From the NCBI GenBank assembly GCA_947475545.1, contig CANJLL010000002.1, positions 208,950 through 272,949 on the forward strand: a DNA stretch of 64,000 nt, given 5' to 3'. Positions within the stretch are counted from its first letter, which is position 1; each line of letters begins with the position of its first letter. The position numbers and the translations under genes are program-made. Origin of the DNA: Chloroflexota bacterium. Lineage in GTDB: Bacteria > Chloroflexota > Limnocylindria > Limnocylindrales > CSP1-4. Below are positions 34,482-44,457 of this stretch, piece after piece. A model generated the notes under the pieces. The model was not told the origin of the DNA. It worked only from the letters and a program-made list of their open reading frames with translations, and made no database searches.

Positions 34482-34743
34482 TACGGTCTCCTGGCGCCGG
34501 GACGGGTCCTCCTCTGGGGAAGCAGGAGGCCGTCCGATTTCGCGTCTTCGAGCTGGGGGCTCGATACGTGGGCTGGTTGGCGTCCGCCGTTGCGGACCCC
34601 AGGGACGGGCAAACCCTACCAGACTCCCTTTGGGCATGCAAACCCAATGTCACCACGACAGGGTGCCAAATGTCACGAAGACGCTGCGGAGTGCGATGGG
34701 CGGGACCGGCCACGAGCGTTGCGCGCGGTCGTCCGGCAGGTGT

Positions 34744-36123
34744 TCAGGCGTCGGCTGACTTGGTCAGCGTGGCCAGGAACTGGGCATTGCTCTCGGTCTT
34801 GGCCATGCGATTCATGAGGAGCTCGATGCCCTCGTTGGTGCCCACCGCGGAGAGCATCCGGCGCATCATCCAGACCATCTTGAGGGTGCCCTCCTCGAGG
34901 AGCAGCTCCTCGCGGCGGGTCCCGGAGCGCTGGACGTCGATGGACGGGAAGACCCGCTTCTCGGCGAGCTTCCGATCCAGGATGAGCTCCGAGTTGCCGG
35001 TGCCCTTGAACTCCTCGTAGATCACGTCGTCCATCCGGGACCCGGTGTCAACCAGGCAGGTGGCAATGATCGTCAGGGAGCCACCCTCCTCGATGTTCCG
35101 TGCGGCGCCGAAGAAGCGCTTGGGCGGATAGAGGGCGATGGGGTCGATGCCGCCCGACAGCGTCCGGCCCGAGGGCGGGAGCGCCAGGTTGTAGGCACGC
35201 GCGAGGCGCGTGATGGAGTCCATCAGGATCACCACGTCTCGGCCGGTCTCGACCTGGCGCTTGGCGATCTCCAGGGCCATCTCAGCCACGTGGGTGTGGT
35301 TCTCGGTGGGCTCGTCGAAGGTGGAGGAGATGACCTCGCCCTTGACGCTCCGCCGCATGTCCGTGACCTCCTCCGGGCGCTCGCCGATCAGGGCGACCAT
35401 CAGGAGAACGTCCGGGTAGTTGGTGCTGATGCCGTTGGCGATCTGCTTGAGGAGCATCGTCTTGCCGGCCTTGGGCGGGCTGACGATGAGGGCGCGCTGG
35501 CCCTTGCCGATTGGATTGACCAGGTTGATCAGCCGCTGGCTCAGGTTCTTGGCGTCCGTCTCCAGGTTGATCAGGACGTCGGGGTGCACGGGCGTCAGGT
35601 CGTTGAAGATGGGGCGTCGGCGTGCCGTCTCGGTGTCCACGCCATTGACGGCATCGACGCGGAGCATCCCCCAGTACTTCTCGCCCTCGCGCGGGCTGCG
35701 GACGGCGCCGGAGACGCGGTCACCAATCCGGAGGCCAAAGCGGCGGACCTGGCTGGAGCTCACGTAGACATCATCCGGGGACGGGAGCAGCCCGTGTCGG
35801 CGCATGAAGCCGAAGCCCTCGTCCACGATGTCGAGGATGCCGGTGGCGTAGGCCTGGCCGGCGCGCTCCGTCTGGCGCTGCAGGATCCGATCGACGAGCG
35901 CATCCCGCCGCTCGCCCGCCGGAGCGTCCAGCTCCATCTGGCGGGTGACCTGGCGGAGCTCGTTGACGGTCATCTCGTTCAGATCCGCGACGTCGAGATC
36001 GTTTCGGTCGCGAGCGGCCTCGATCTCCTGCATCTCCTCGTGCTCGCTCACCGGGGCACGCCCGACGGGACCACGGCGACGAGGGCGTCGGTTGCGGGAA
36101 CGCGGATCGGCGCTGCCGGACAT
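34744..36123 (-). CDS. rho: Transcription termination factor Rho
   Basis: A 459-residue hexameric RNA helicase. Arg-rich N-terminus, the Rho N domain ([15 protein letters not shown]), a cold-shock-like RNA-binding domain ([17 protein letters not shown], the residues contacting C-rich RNA), and the ATPase domain with Walker [12 protein letters not shown], Walker [16 protein letters not shown] and the Q-loop region. AGGTGA nine bases upstream supports the ATG at 36123 over the GTG at 36135. Its presence fits the many T-less hairpins in this window. Complete and ordinary in sequence. Confidence 0.96.
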   Translation of the reverse strand: MSGSADPRSRNRRPRRRGPVGRAPVSEHEEMQEIEAARDRNDLDVADLNEMTVNELRQVTRQMELDAPAGERRDALVDRILQRQTERAGQAYATGILDIVDEGFGFMRRHGLLPSPDDVYVSSSQVRRFGLRIGDRVSGAVRSPREGEKYWGMLRVDAVNGVDTETARRRPIFNDLTPVHPDVLINLETDAKNLSQRLINLVNPIGKGQRALIVSPPKAGKTMLLKQIANGISTNYPDVLLMVALIGERPEEVTDMRRSVKGEVISSTFDEPTENHTHVAEMALEIAKRQVETGRDVVILMDSITRLARAYNLALPPSGRTLSGGIDPIALYPPKRFFGAARNIEEGGSLTIIATCLVDTGSRMDDVIYEEFKGTGNSELILDRKLAEKRVFPSIDVQRSGTRREELLLEEGTLKMVWMMRRMLSAVGTNEGIELLMNRMAKTESNAQFLATLTKSADA

Positions 36124-36319
36124 CGGGTGGATCACCTGCGCGACGGGGGGGCCCGGCCAGAGTGTCGCGCGGAATCAGTCCGCAGCGGGGGCCGAGGGGA
36201 ATGCGCGCAGCATAGTGCGGCCACCCGGCCGCGTCAACGGCCCGGTCTCATCGCCTCCTGCCGAAATACCCGGGAGCCCGGGACGGCCACAGGCTGGCGT
36301 TCGGCCGCGGAGGCGTTCG

Positions 36320-36375
36320 ACCCTGCGGGGTCGGCCCCGCAGGGTCATGCCCTGCAGGGTCATGCCCCTGCAGGG
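36320..36375 (-). terminator. Transaldolase terminator hairpin with GCAGGGTCATGCC repeats
   Basis: accctgcgggg (36320-36330) pairs perfectly with ccccgcagggt (36335-36345) around a tcgg tetraloop. Next to it, the palindrome ccctgcaggg occurs twice, separated by the repeated gcagggtcatgcc. It lies just after the transaldolase stop on the minus strand, so it is probably a terminator expanded by local duplication. Confidence 0.7.
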
Positions 36376-36387
36376 CGGCCCCGTTGG

Positions 36388-37059
36388 TCAGCCCTGGGCG
36401 TTCTTGGCTGCTGCGGCGGCGCTGGCGGCCGCCCAGTCCTTCTTGAACTGGACGATGCCCTTGTCGGTCAGCGGGTGGTGGACCATCTGCTGGAGCACCT
36501 TGAACGGCACCGTCGCGATGTGTGCCCCGGCCAGCGCCGACTGGGTGACGTGGAGAGGGTGTCGGATCGACGCAGCGATGATCTCGGCGTCGATCTCGTG
36601 GAGCGCGAAGATCTCGCCGAGCTCGCGGATGACGATCATCCCGTCCTGGTTGATGTCGTCCAGCCGGCCCACGAACGGGCTGACCAGACTGGCGCCCGCC
36701 TTGGCCGCCAGGAGGCCCTGGTTCGCAGTGAAGATCAGCGTGCAGTTGGTCTTGATGCCCTCGTCCGCCAGCCGGCTGATGGCCTCCAGGCCGTTCTCGC
36801 TCATCGCGATCTTGACCACGATGTTTGGCGCGATCGTGGCGAAGTGGCGGCCCTCCGTGAGCATCCCCTCCACGTCGTCCGCGATCACCTCGGCGGAGAC
36901 CGGCCCGGACGTGATCTTGCAGACCTCGCGGACGATGTCGTCGTACGAGCCGCCGACCTTGGCGTACAGGCTGGGGTTGGTGGTCACGCCGTCGAGGACG
37001 CCCCATCGAGCGGCGGTTCGGATCTCCTCGACGTCGGCGGTGTCCAGAAACAACTTCAT
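36388..37059 (-). CDS. tal: Transaldolase (TalC/fructose-6-phosphate aldolase-like)
   Basis: A 223-residue single-domain transaldolase of the small TalC type. [14 protein letters not shown] start, GVTTNPSL, the Schiff-base Lys in NIVVKIAMS, and [17 protein letters not shown] with SPFVGRLDD are all present. It moves a dihydroxyacetone unit between sugar phosphates in the non-oxidative pentose-phosphate pathway, completing the set encoded at 44-53 kb. GGAG about eight bases upstream. The Ala-rich C-terminal end ([14 protein letters not shown]) is variable in the family. Confidence 0.95.
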   Translation of the reverse strand: MKLFLDTADVEEIRTAARWGVLDGVTTNPSLYAKVGGSYDDIVREVCKITSGPVSAEVIADDVEGMLTEGRHFATIAPNIVVKIAMSENGLEAISRLADEGIKTNCTLIFTANQGLLAAKAGASLVSPFVGRLDDINQDGMIVIRELGEIFALHEIDAEIIAASIRHPLHVTQSALAGAHIATVPFKVLQQMVHHPLTDKGIVQFKKDWAAASAAAAAKNAQG

Positions 37060-37148
37060 GCGTGTGAGCTCCGATCGGAACGGCAGGACTGGATCGTGGC
37101 GGCCCCGTGGCCGACCGCGGCGCACCCGTGCTCGAGTGCTGTCGGGCG

Positions 37149-37154
37149 ATTCTA
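37149..37154 (-). promoter_or_regulatory. Possible -10 of the transaldolase promoter
   Basis: Read on the minus strand, TAGAAT lies about 90 bases upstream of the tal ATG. A CTGACG hexamer 19 bases further upstream is a weak -35 candidate. Confidence 0.35.
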
Positions 37155-37298
37155 CCGCCCAGCGCCGCGCGGTCGTCAGCTGTGACTTCCAGGCCAGCCC
37201 AGGCCGCCGAGATACGCCCGGGCGAAGGCTGCGCCCAGTCAGGCGTAGAGCTGGGCGTCTGCGCCAGCGAAGCCGGGATCTGTCAAGGTCAGTGGTCA

Positions 37299-37317
37299 CC
37301 TTGGTCCCCGACCAAGG
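37299..37317. terminator. 8-bp hairpin in the pyrG-tal intergenic region
   Basis: ccttggtc (37299-37306) pairs with gaccaagg (37310-37317) around a ccc loop. It lies within the 596-base gap 37060-37655, possibly a terminator for pyrG. Confidence 0.45.
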
Positions 37318-37450
37318 GGGCATCTCGACACCAACTCACCCCGGTGGCGAGGTGGTAGGAACTGCGCCCCACGCGGCGACGTCACCTCGACATCGGACGG
37401 CGCGGGCGAATGTCATCCGCGCCGCCAGCCGTTTCTCGCAATTCCCATGG

Positions 37451-37595
37451 GGTGAGGACTACGGATGATCGAGACGTCACGCTGGCCGGCCCGCTCGGCT
37501 GCCACGGCGAGATTCATGCCGACGCACGCTCGCGTCGGCACATTCCGGAGGCGCGGCGAGTCCGGTGAGGGGCGGCAACCCGCGTAGTCCTCACC
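37451..37595. ncRNA. Candidate structured RNA bounded by a 13-bp inverted repeat
   Basis: ggtgaggactacg (37451-37463) is exactly complementary to cgtagtcctcacc (37583-37595), closing a 119-base interior. Inside, gccgacgc (37518-37525) pairs with gcgtcggc (37532-37539), and other short stems can form (ctcg/cgag around 37494-37512). The long closing stem with interior hairpins in an otherwise empty 596-base gap suggests a structured transcript or a mobile-element remnant. It does not match RNase P, tmRNA or SRP RNA signatures by eye. The rest of the gap shows no coding frame with credible composition. Confidence 0.35.
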
Positions 37596-37655
37596 GGGTG
37601 TGAATAGCGCGAGTTCGCTGGCAGGAACCTGGTCGTCGCACGCGGGCGCCCCGAC

Positions 37656-39359
<1,704 letters not shown>

Positions 39360-39499
39360 TCAGGACTCCTCCGGGGGTTTTTATGATGCTAGCGAAAAGC
39401 CGCCCCGGAGGCAACGCGATTCAACACGGGACGGGGGCTGGTGACGCAGGCACGCAGCGGACGGCCGGTCCCGGCGATCGAGCCGACGCACCGACCACG

Positions 39500-40312
39500 T
39501 CAGCCCCCGGGCGCCGGCGGCGGCGGATCGTGACGGCCCGGGCCCCAGGCCTCGGGGCCACAGAAGAACGGCCGAGCGGCCGCGCCGGGTAACGACGACG
39601 GGTCGTGCCGCCAGGCAGCGACGGTACCCGCGAGCCAGGCGTCAATCTCGTCGAACGCCTCCCATGCCCGGAAGGGCCAGCCGTTCTGCTGGCAGATGCC
39701 GATGAGCGAGCGCTTCGCGAACACGACATCGCTGTAGCCCGCGGCGTACCGGTCGCTCTCCCCGTCGCCGATGAACACGACGGCGCGGCCCTCGGCCTGG
39801 TGGGCGATGACGCGAGCGCGCTTGCACGTGCCGCACACGAAACAGTCGGGGTGGCCGTTGGGGAACTCGATGGCGGCCCGGCCATCCCGGAAGGTGGTGT
39901 TGGCCGTCGCGATCGGCAGGGACCCAACGCCCAGGATGTCGAGCGCCTGCGGGATGAAGAAGCCAAAGCCGTCGCTCACGACCTCCACCGGGATGCCGGC
40001 GGCGCGTGCACGGGCAACGAACGGCACGAAGCCCGCGTCGTGGGGCTGGGCGGCGGCGGTCGCCAGCAGGCGGGCCGGGTCTGCCTGGACCAGGCTCATC
40101 TCCCAGGTCATCAGGTTCCGCGACCCCAGCACGCCCTCGTCGTACTTCGCGACGAGGTCCTCCCAGGAACTCGGAACATGTTCGAACATGATCGCGTCGG
40201 AGACGTCCGTCAGGGCGACGGTGCCGTCGTAGTCGATCAGGATCGCGAGCGGGATATCGCCGGGGCGGAGGGGCGGAGGGGCGGCGACCGGGCCGATCGC
40301 GCGGACGCTCAT
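39500..40312 (-). CDS. HAD-superfamily phosphatase (MtnX/PHOSPHO-like)
   Basis: A 270-residue HAD-IB hydrolase. Motif I DYDGTV, motif II Ser in EVVSDGFG, a Cys-rich CFVCGTCKRARV stretch as in MtnX-type enzymes, and motif IV GDGESDRYAA. It probably dephosphorylates a small metabolite; MtnX acts in methionine salvage, but no other salvage gene is near. The last 45 residues are Pro/Gly-rich and unlike the family. Its ATG overlaps the DMT transporter stop (ATGA), so the pair is coupled. Confidence 0.8.
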   Translation of the reverse strand: MSVRAIGPVAAPPPLRPGDIPLAILIDYDGTVALTDVSDAIMFEHVPSSWEDLVAKYDEGVLGSRNLMTWEMSLVQADPARLLATAAAQPHDAGFVPFVARARAAGIPVEVVSDGFGFFIPQALDILGVGSLPIATANTTFRDGRAAIEFPNGHPDCFVCGTCKRARVIAHQAEGRAVVFIGDGESDRYAAGYSDVVFAKRSLIGICQQNGWPFRAWEAFDEIDAWLAGTVAAWRHDPSSLPGAAARPFFCGPEAWGPGRHDPPPPAPGG

Positions 40313-41295
40313 TCGGCTGGGAGCGACGAGATGCCGGAGACCGCCTCCGGGGCCCTAGCCAGCCCGCCGCGCCGCGTGAGCAGGACGCCCACCACGATGA
40401 TCGTCCCGCCAATGACCTGGGCGACGCGGACCGGCTCGGCCAGGATGAGCGCGCCGATGATCACGGTGAACAGCGGGACCAGGAACTGGAACGCCGTGGC
40501 GCGGGCCGGGCCGAGCAGGCGGATCGCGTCGTACAGGATGATGTTCCCGAGACCCGCCGAGAGCACGGCGGAGTACAGCCAGCCGCCGTACGCCAGCGGT
40601 CCCACCCGGCCCCAGTCCACGCTGAGCGCGGCCACCAGGCCGAACGGCCAGAGGAACAACGCCCCGAACAGGGCCGCCCACGCTGCGATCGCCAGCGCCG
40701 AGTGGCGGCGGAGGTAGCGGGCGATGTAGCTGGTGTAGACCGCCCAGCAGGCGGCGGCGGCCAGCGTCACGAGGTCGCCGAGCAGGGAGAACTGGTCGCC
40801 TGATGCGCCGCGCCCGACGACCACGGCCACCCCGACAAACGAGATGAGCGCGCCGGCCAGCTTGGCGGGGGTCAGGTGGTCAGAGCGAGCGATCACCGCG
40901 ATCAGCACCGCGAGCACGGGGGTGGCCGCGATGAGCAGGGCGGAGTCGCCGGCGGTGATGAGCTGGATCGCCGACGCCCAGAGGACCTGGTAGATCCCGA
41001 AGCCCAGCACACCGAGGATCGCGATTGGCACCACGTCGGCCCGGGGCAGCCCGATGGTGCCCTCGCGCCATCGGAGGAGGCCCAGCAGGAGCAGGCCGCC
41101 GACGGTGAACCGGACAGCGCCGAAGGTCATCGGCGGGATCTCGCTGCCCGTTCCCTTGACCACGATGAAGTTCACGGCCCAGCTGAGCATCAGGAGCAGG
41201 AGGGCGACCTCGGCCAGGCGTCGCCTGCCAAGGGAGGTGCCGGGCCTGAGCGAACGCCGGGCGGACGCGACGATGCCCGCCTTCTCGGCGGGCAT
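40309..41295 (-). CDS. EamA/DMT-family transporter
   Basis: A 328-residue membrane protein with ten predicted helices in two EamA repeats (for example AEVALLLLMLSWAVNFIVVK with its conserved Asn/Lys, and DLVTLAAAACWAVYTSYIAR). Members export or import small metabolites. The coupled HAD phosphatase gene hints at a common substrate, but which one cannot be told. The first 25 residues are basic and Ser-rich; a later start is possible. Confidence 0.88.
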   Translation of the reverse strand: MPAEKAGIVASARRSLRPGTSLGRRRLAEVALLLLMLSWAVNFIVVKGTGSEIPPMTFGAVRFTVGGLLLLGLLRWREGTIGLPRADVVPIAILGVLGFGIYQVLWASAIQLITAGDSALLIAATPVLAVLIAVIARSDHLTPAKLAGALISFVGVAVVVGRGASGDQFSLLGDLVTLAAAACWAVYTSYIARYLRRHSALAIAAWAALFGALFLWPFGLVAALSVDWGRVGPLAYGGWLYSAVLSAGLGNIILYDAIRLLGPARATAFQFLVPLFTVIIGALILAEPVRVAQVIGGTIIVVGVLLTRRGGLARAPEAVSGISSLPAE

Positions 41296-41357
41296 CTCGG
41301 CGACGAGCGACCGGGCCGGCGGGGCGCCCTGTGTGGCGGGCGCCCGGTGGGCGTCGA

Positions 41358-41513
41358 TCAGGCGCCTTCCTGGTCCAGGTCGAGCGCCTCCTCGTCGGAC
41401 TCCTCGGTCAGCTTCAGCCAGACGAAGAGGCCGGCCAGGACGATCAGGGGGATCACGATCATGGCGCCCAGCGTGATGCCGAGGGCGACGGCGACGGTCT
41501 TCAGGGCCTTCAT
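41358..41513 (-). CDS. Small single-span membrane protein (51 aa) with acidic tail
   Basis: Short ORF with an excellent AGGAGG eight bases before its ATG. The product has a Lys-containing start (MKALKT), one hydrophobic helix (about residues 7-34) and a strongly acidic tail (LTEESDEEALDLDQEGA), predicting a cytoplasmic acidic end. It lies 25 bases after the stop of the following conserved-type protein gene (41539-42066) on the same strand and is likely co-transcribed with it. Family unknown. Confidence 0.65.
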   Translation of the reverse strand: MKALKTVAVALGITLGAMIVIPLIVLAGLFVWLKLTEESDEEALDLDQEGA

Positions 41514-41538
41514 GGTTGCAACCTCCTTGCCGCGGCGG

Positions 41539-42066
41539 CTAGCGCCCCAGCAACATGCTCAGACGGCTGGACCGGCCCCGGAGACCCGGGCCCTGGCCGA
41601 TCATCTCCAGGACGTCATCCCGCGTGAACTCCACGAGGACGTGGCGAGAGCCGCCCTGGCCCGACATCAGCAGGCGGACGACGAACGATCCGTCCTGCTC
41701 GAAGAAGAAGACGTCGCGCGGATGCTGTTCGTCGAGGTAGCGGCCGATCACCCGCAGCGCCCACTCATAGTAGTGCGCACCCGGAGTCTCGGTCTGCAGG
41801 CGGTTCTTGCCGCGCCGGGCGATCGCCTCCTCCATGTACCGGGCGATCTCGTCGTCGGAGAACGTCAGGGTCTCCTTGCCGAACATCACGGAGGTGTCCG
41901 CCCAGGTGGACGCGTTGGCGCCGTCAGTCCGGAGGCCCTGGACGAGGAACCCATCGGGTACCTCCGTCACGAGGATCTCGCGATAGGCACGCTCATCGAG
42001 CACCGCGCCGATGGCCCGGAAGACCTCTTCGAAATCCTGGCGGGCACCGCCGTCATAGATGCGCAA
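41539..42066 (-). CDS. Hypothetical protein, soluble alpha/beta, 175 aa
   Basis: I do not recognise the family. The sequence is well balanced and protein-like (MRIYDGGARQDFEEVFRAIG; RDVFFFEQDGSFVVRLLMSG; HVLVEFTRDDVLEMI) with no membrane span or Cys-rich motif. I start at the TTG at 42066 because GGGAGG lies a few bases upstream and the preceding frame has repetitive Arg/Pro/Gly content typical of non-coding frames. It precedes the 51-aa membrane protein. The alternation of short strands and helices suggests a small regulatory or adaptor domain. Confidence 0.65.
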   Translation of the reverse strand: MRIYDGGARQDFEEVFRAIGAVLDERAYREILVTEVPDGFLVQGLRTDGANASTWADTSVMFGKETLTFSDDEIARYMEEAIARRGKNRLQTETPGAHYYEWALRVIGRYLDEQHPRDVFFFEQDGSFVVRLLMSGQGGSRHVLVEFTRDDVLEMIGQGPGLRGRSSRLSMLLGR

Positions 42067-42209
42067 TGTGCCTCCCGGCCTCCGTGCTGTCGGATCCGAC
42101 CTGCGGCCGAGTCTAGACCGGGACCAGGATCGCGACAAGCATCCCGAACGTCCCTGTGCCAGCGTGGGCCAGCGGCTCGCCGGGGCTGGCCCGGGCCGAA
42201 CTGCCCAGG

Positions 42210-43184
42210 TCAGGGGATGGGATTCGCCGCGAGCAGCACGGCCAGCCGGCCGGCCACGAGGGCGTCGTTGATGATCAGGGCGCGGTTCGCGACCACTGAC
42301 CGGCCGCCCGACAGGTGAGCGATGCGGGCCAGCAGCCACGGCGTGACCTCGGGGCCGGCGATGCCGGCGGCCTCCGCCTCGGCGATGGCGCGGTCGATGT
42401 CGGCGAGGGCCTCCGCGGCGGGGAGCGCGTCTGCCTCGGGAATCGGCACGCACAGGAGCACCGAGCTGCCGAGGCCGAGAGCGAGGTGGGTGGCGGTGAG
42501 CATGGCCGCGGCGTCGAGATCCGGCACGGACAGCGGCGCGCGGATGCCGCTGGTCCGGGCGTAGAACCCGGGGAGCTCCGTTTGGCCGACGGCGACGACG
42601 GGGACGCCGCGGGTCTCCAGGTACTCCAGCGTGGCCGGCACGTCCAGGATGGCCTTGGGGCCGGCGCACACCACGGCCATGGGGGTGGCGGCGAGCTCCT
42701 CGAGGTCGGTCGAGATGTCGAGTGTGGCGGGACGAGCGGTGGTGCCGCCGATGGCACCCCGGTGGACGCCGCCGATTCCGCCCGTGGCCATGACCACGAT
42801 CCCCGCGGTGTGAGCCGCCAGCATGGTGGCGGAGACCGTGGTGGCGCCCCAGCCGCCGACGGCCAGCGCGGCCCCGAGGCTGGGCCTGGCAACCTTGCGA
42901 ACGGTGCCATGCTCGGCACGGGCGAGCAGCTCCAGCTCGGCGTCACCCAGGCCGACCAGGATCCGGCCGTCGCGGACAGCGATGGTCGCCGGGACGGCGC
43001 CGGAATCGCGGACGGCGGCCTCCGAGGCCCGCGCCACGGTCAGGTTGTCCGGCCATGGCAGGCCGTGAGTGATGAGCGTGGATTCGAGGGCGACCACGGG
43101 CCGCCCGGCGGCGATGGCGGCGGCCACCTCGGGGGCGACGACGAGGCGGGCGTGGAGCCCGGTGCGCTCGGCAGGATCGATCAT
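42210..43184 (-). CDS. psuG: Pseudouridine-5'-phosphate glycosidase
   Basis: A 324-residue PsuG enzyme that splits pseudouridine 5'-phosphate to uracil and ribose 5-phosphate, reversibly. Signatures: VVALESTLITHGLPWPDN, GVGDAELE-type metal region (GLGDAELELLA), and MATGGIGGVHRGA with the catalytic Lys in CAGPKAILD. The PfkB kinase 102 bases upstream on the same strand is a likely pseudouridine kinase, as in the psuK-psuG operons known elsewhere. The ribose 5-phosphate product feeds the pentose-phosphate genes next door. Confidence 0.93.
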   Translation of the reverse strand: MIDPAERTGLHARLVVAPEVAAAIAAGRPVVALESTLITHGLPWPDNLTVARASEAAVRDSGAVPATIAVRDGRILVGLGDAELELLARAEHGTVRKVARPSLGAALAVGGWGATTVSATMLAAHTAGIVVMATGGIGGVHRGAIGGTTARPATLDISTDLEELAATPMAVVCAGPKAILDVPATLEYLETRGVPVVAVGQTELPGFYARTSGIRAPLSVPDLDAAAMLTATHLALGLGSSVLLCVPIPEADALPAAEALADIDRAIAEAEAAGIAGPEVTPWLLARIAHLSGGRSVVANRALIINDALVAGRLAVLLAANPIP

Positions 43185-43286
43185 GGGCGAAGAGTACGAC
43201 GCGGGCAGACCGCGGTCGCCGCCGCGCGCCGCGAAGCGGTCCCACGGAACCGCGGGCCCCGGCCGTGGGGCTCGGACAGGCAGGGC

Positions 43287-44372
43287 TCAGAGGAGCGGCA
43301 GCTCCGGGCGCCGGGCGGTCAGCTGGCGACGGGCCGCGGCGTGGCCGGCCAGGACAGCGCGGCGGAGGAGCGACGTCCCGGCCAGGCCGCCGGCGCGGCC
43401 GCGGAGGTAGCCGTGGATGAAGCCGGCGTCGAAGGCGTCGCCCGCGGCAGTGGTGTCGGTCGCCGCGACGCGGCTGACGGGGACGTCCACCCGGAGGATC
43501 GGCGCCGGGGCGGCACGGGTCGCCAGCACCGTCGCCCCGCGGGCGCCGCGCTTCACGATCGCAACAGGAGCCAACGCGGCCAGGCGCCCCAGCCAGGGCT
43601 CGGCCTCGGCTGCGGCCTCCGGTTCGATCTCGACAGCGTCTTCGGCGGCCCCACCGGCCCGAGCTGCGGCGACGTGGACGTCGGGCTCGGCGCCCGGTTG
43701 GGCCCCCAGCAGCGCGGCCGCCTCGGCGGCCGTGGCGAACAGCAGGTCCGGCGCGGCCGCCCGCACCAGCGCCAGCGCCGCGTCGCGGCCGCCCGCCAGC
43801 AGCGGCCCGACTGAGGCAAGGTCCACCGACACCAGCGCCCCGGCGGCACGGGCCAGCCGGATCGCCGCCATCCCCGCCAGCCCCAGCGGCGCACCCAGCA
43901 GGGAGTAGGCCGGCAGGTGGAGCAGATCCGCGCGGGCGAACCAGATCGGCCGGAGGTCGTCCGGCCGCAGCCGGTCGGCCGCACCTCGGTCGGCCACGAA
44001 GGAGCGCTCGCCGCCCGGGGCCACCAGCACCCCGATCCGCCCGGTCCGCGCCCCCGGCACCCGCACCAGGCGCGGGGTCACCCCGTCCGCCCGGACCGCC
44101 GCCTCCAGCGCCCGCCCTGCCGCGTCCCGGCCCACCGCCCCCACAAAGACCACATGGGCGCCCAGCCGCCCCAGCCAGCGCGCGGCGTTGGCCGCCGATC
44201 CCCCTGCCCGGAGCGCCACCCGGCCCGGGACGTCCGTGCCCGCCTCCATCTCGCGCGCGGGGGCGATCACCATATCGACCATCAGGTCGCCCAGCACGAT
44301 GACCCGGGGGCTGGCAGGCCGAGGCGCAGGCGGCGTGGTGTCGCGGCCAGATCCGGCCGGGTGACTGGACAT
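43287..44372 (-). CDS. PfkB-family carbohydrate kinase, probable pseudouridine kinase
   Basis: A 361-residue ribokinase-fold enzyme. N-terminal VIVLGDLMVDMVI and the GGSAANAARWLGRLGA signature, plus the C-terminal ATP/anion-hole motif DTTAAGDAFDAGF (DTxGAGD with Ala for the first Gly). Context with psuG suggests pseudouridine as substrate, but other nucleosides or sugars are possible. Start ATG at 44372 (MSSHPAG); further upstream the frame enters the region divergent to tkt. Confidence 0.82.
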   Translation of the reverse strand: MSSHPAGSGRDTTPPAPRPASPRVIVLGDLMVDMVIAPAREMEAGTDVPGRVALRAGGSAANAARWLGRLGAHVVFVGAVGRDAAGRALEAAVRADGVTPRLVRVPGARTGRIGVLVAPGGERSFVADRGAADRLRPDDLRPIWFARADLLHLPAYSLLGAPLGLAGMAAIRLARAAGALVSVDLASVGPLLAGGRDAALALVRAAAPDLLFATAAEAAALLGAQPGAEPDVHVAAARAGGAAEDAVEIEPEAAAEAEPWLGRLAALAPVAIVKRGARGATVLATRAAPAPILRVDVPVSRVAATDTTAAGDAFDAGFIHGYLRGRAGGLAGTSLLRRAVLAGHAAARRQLTARRPELPLL

Positions 44373-44416
44373 CCCGGGATGGTAGCCCGCGAGGGCTGCG
44401 CCGCCGGTGGGCCGTG

Positions 44417-44422
44417 TACGAT
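44417..44422 (+). promoter_or_regulatory. Possible -10 of the tkt operon
   Basis: TACGAT, preceded by TG, lies 36 bases before the tkt ATG in the short divergent gap with the PfkB gene. No clear -35. Confidence 0.3.
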
Positions 44423-44457
44423 CAACATGACAGCGCCAACCCCCTTTCGGCAGCGAG

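Noticed and set aside
37451..37595. Insertion sequence with terminal inverted repeats
   Set aside because: No transposase frame within the 119-base interior and no flanking target duplication seen; kept only as a structured-element candidate.
40180..40200. gaacatgttcgaac sequence resembling a LexA box
   Set aside because: The half-sites are 2, not 4, bases apart and it lies inside the HAD phosphatase coding region.
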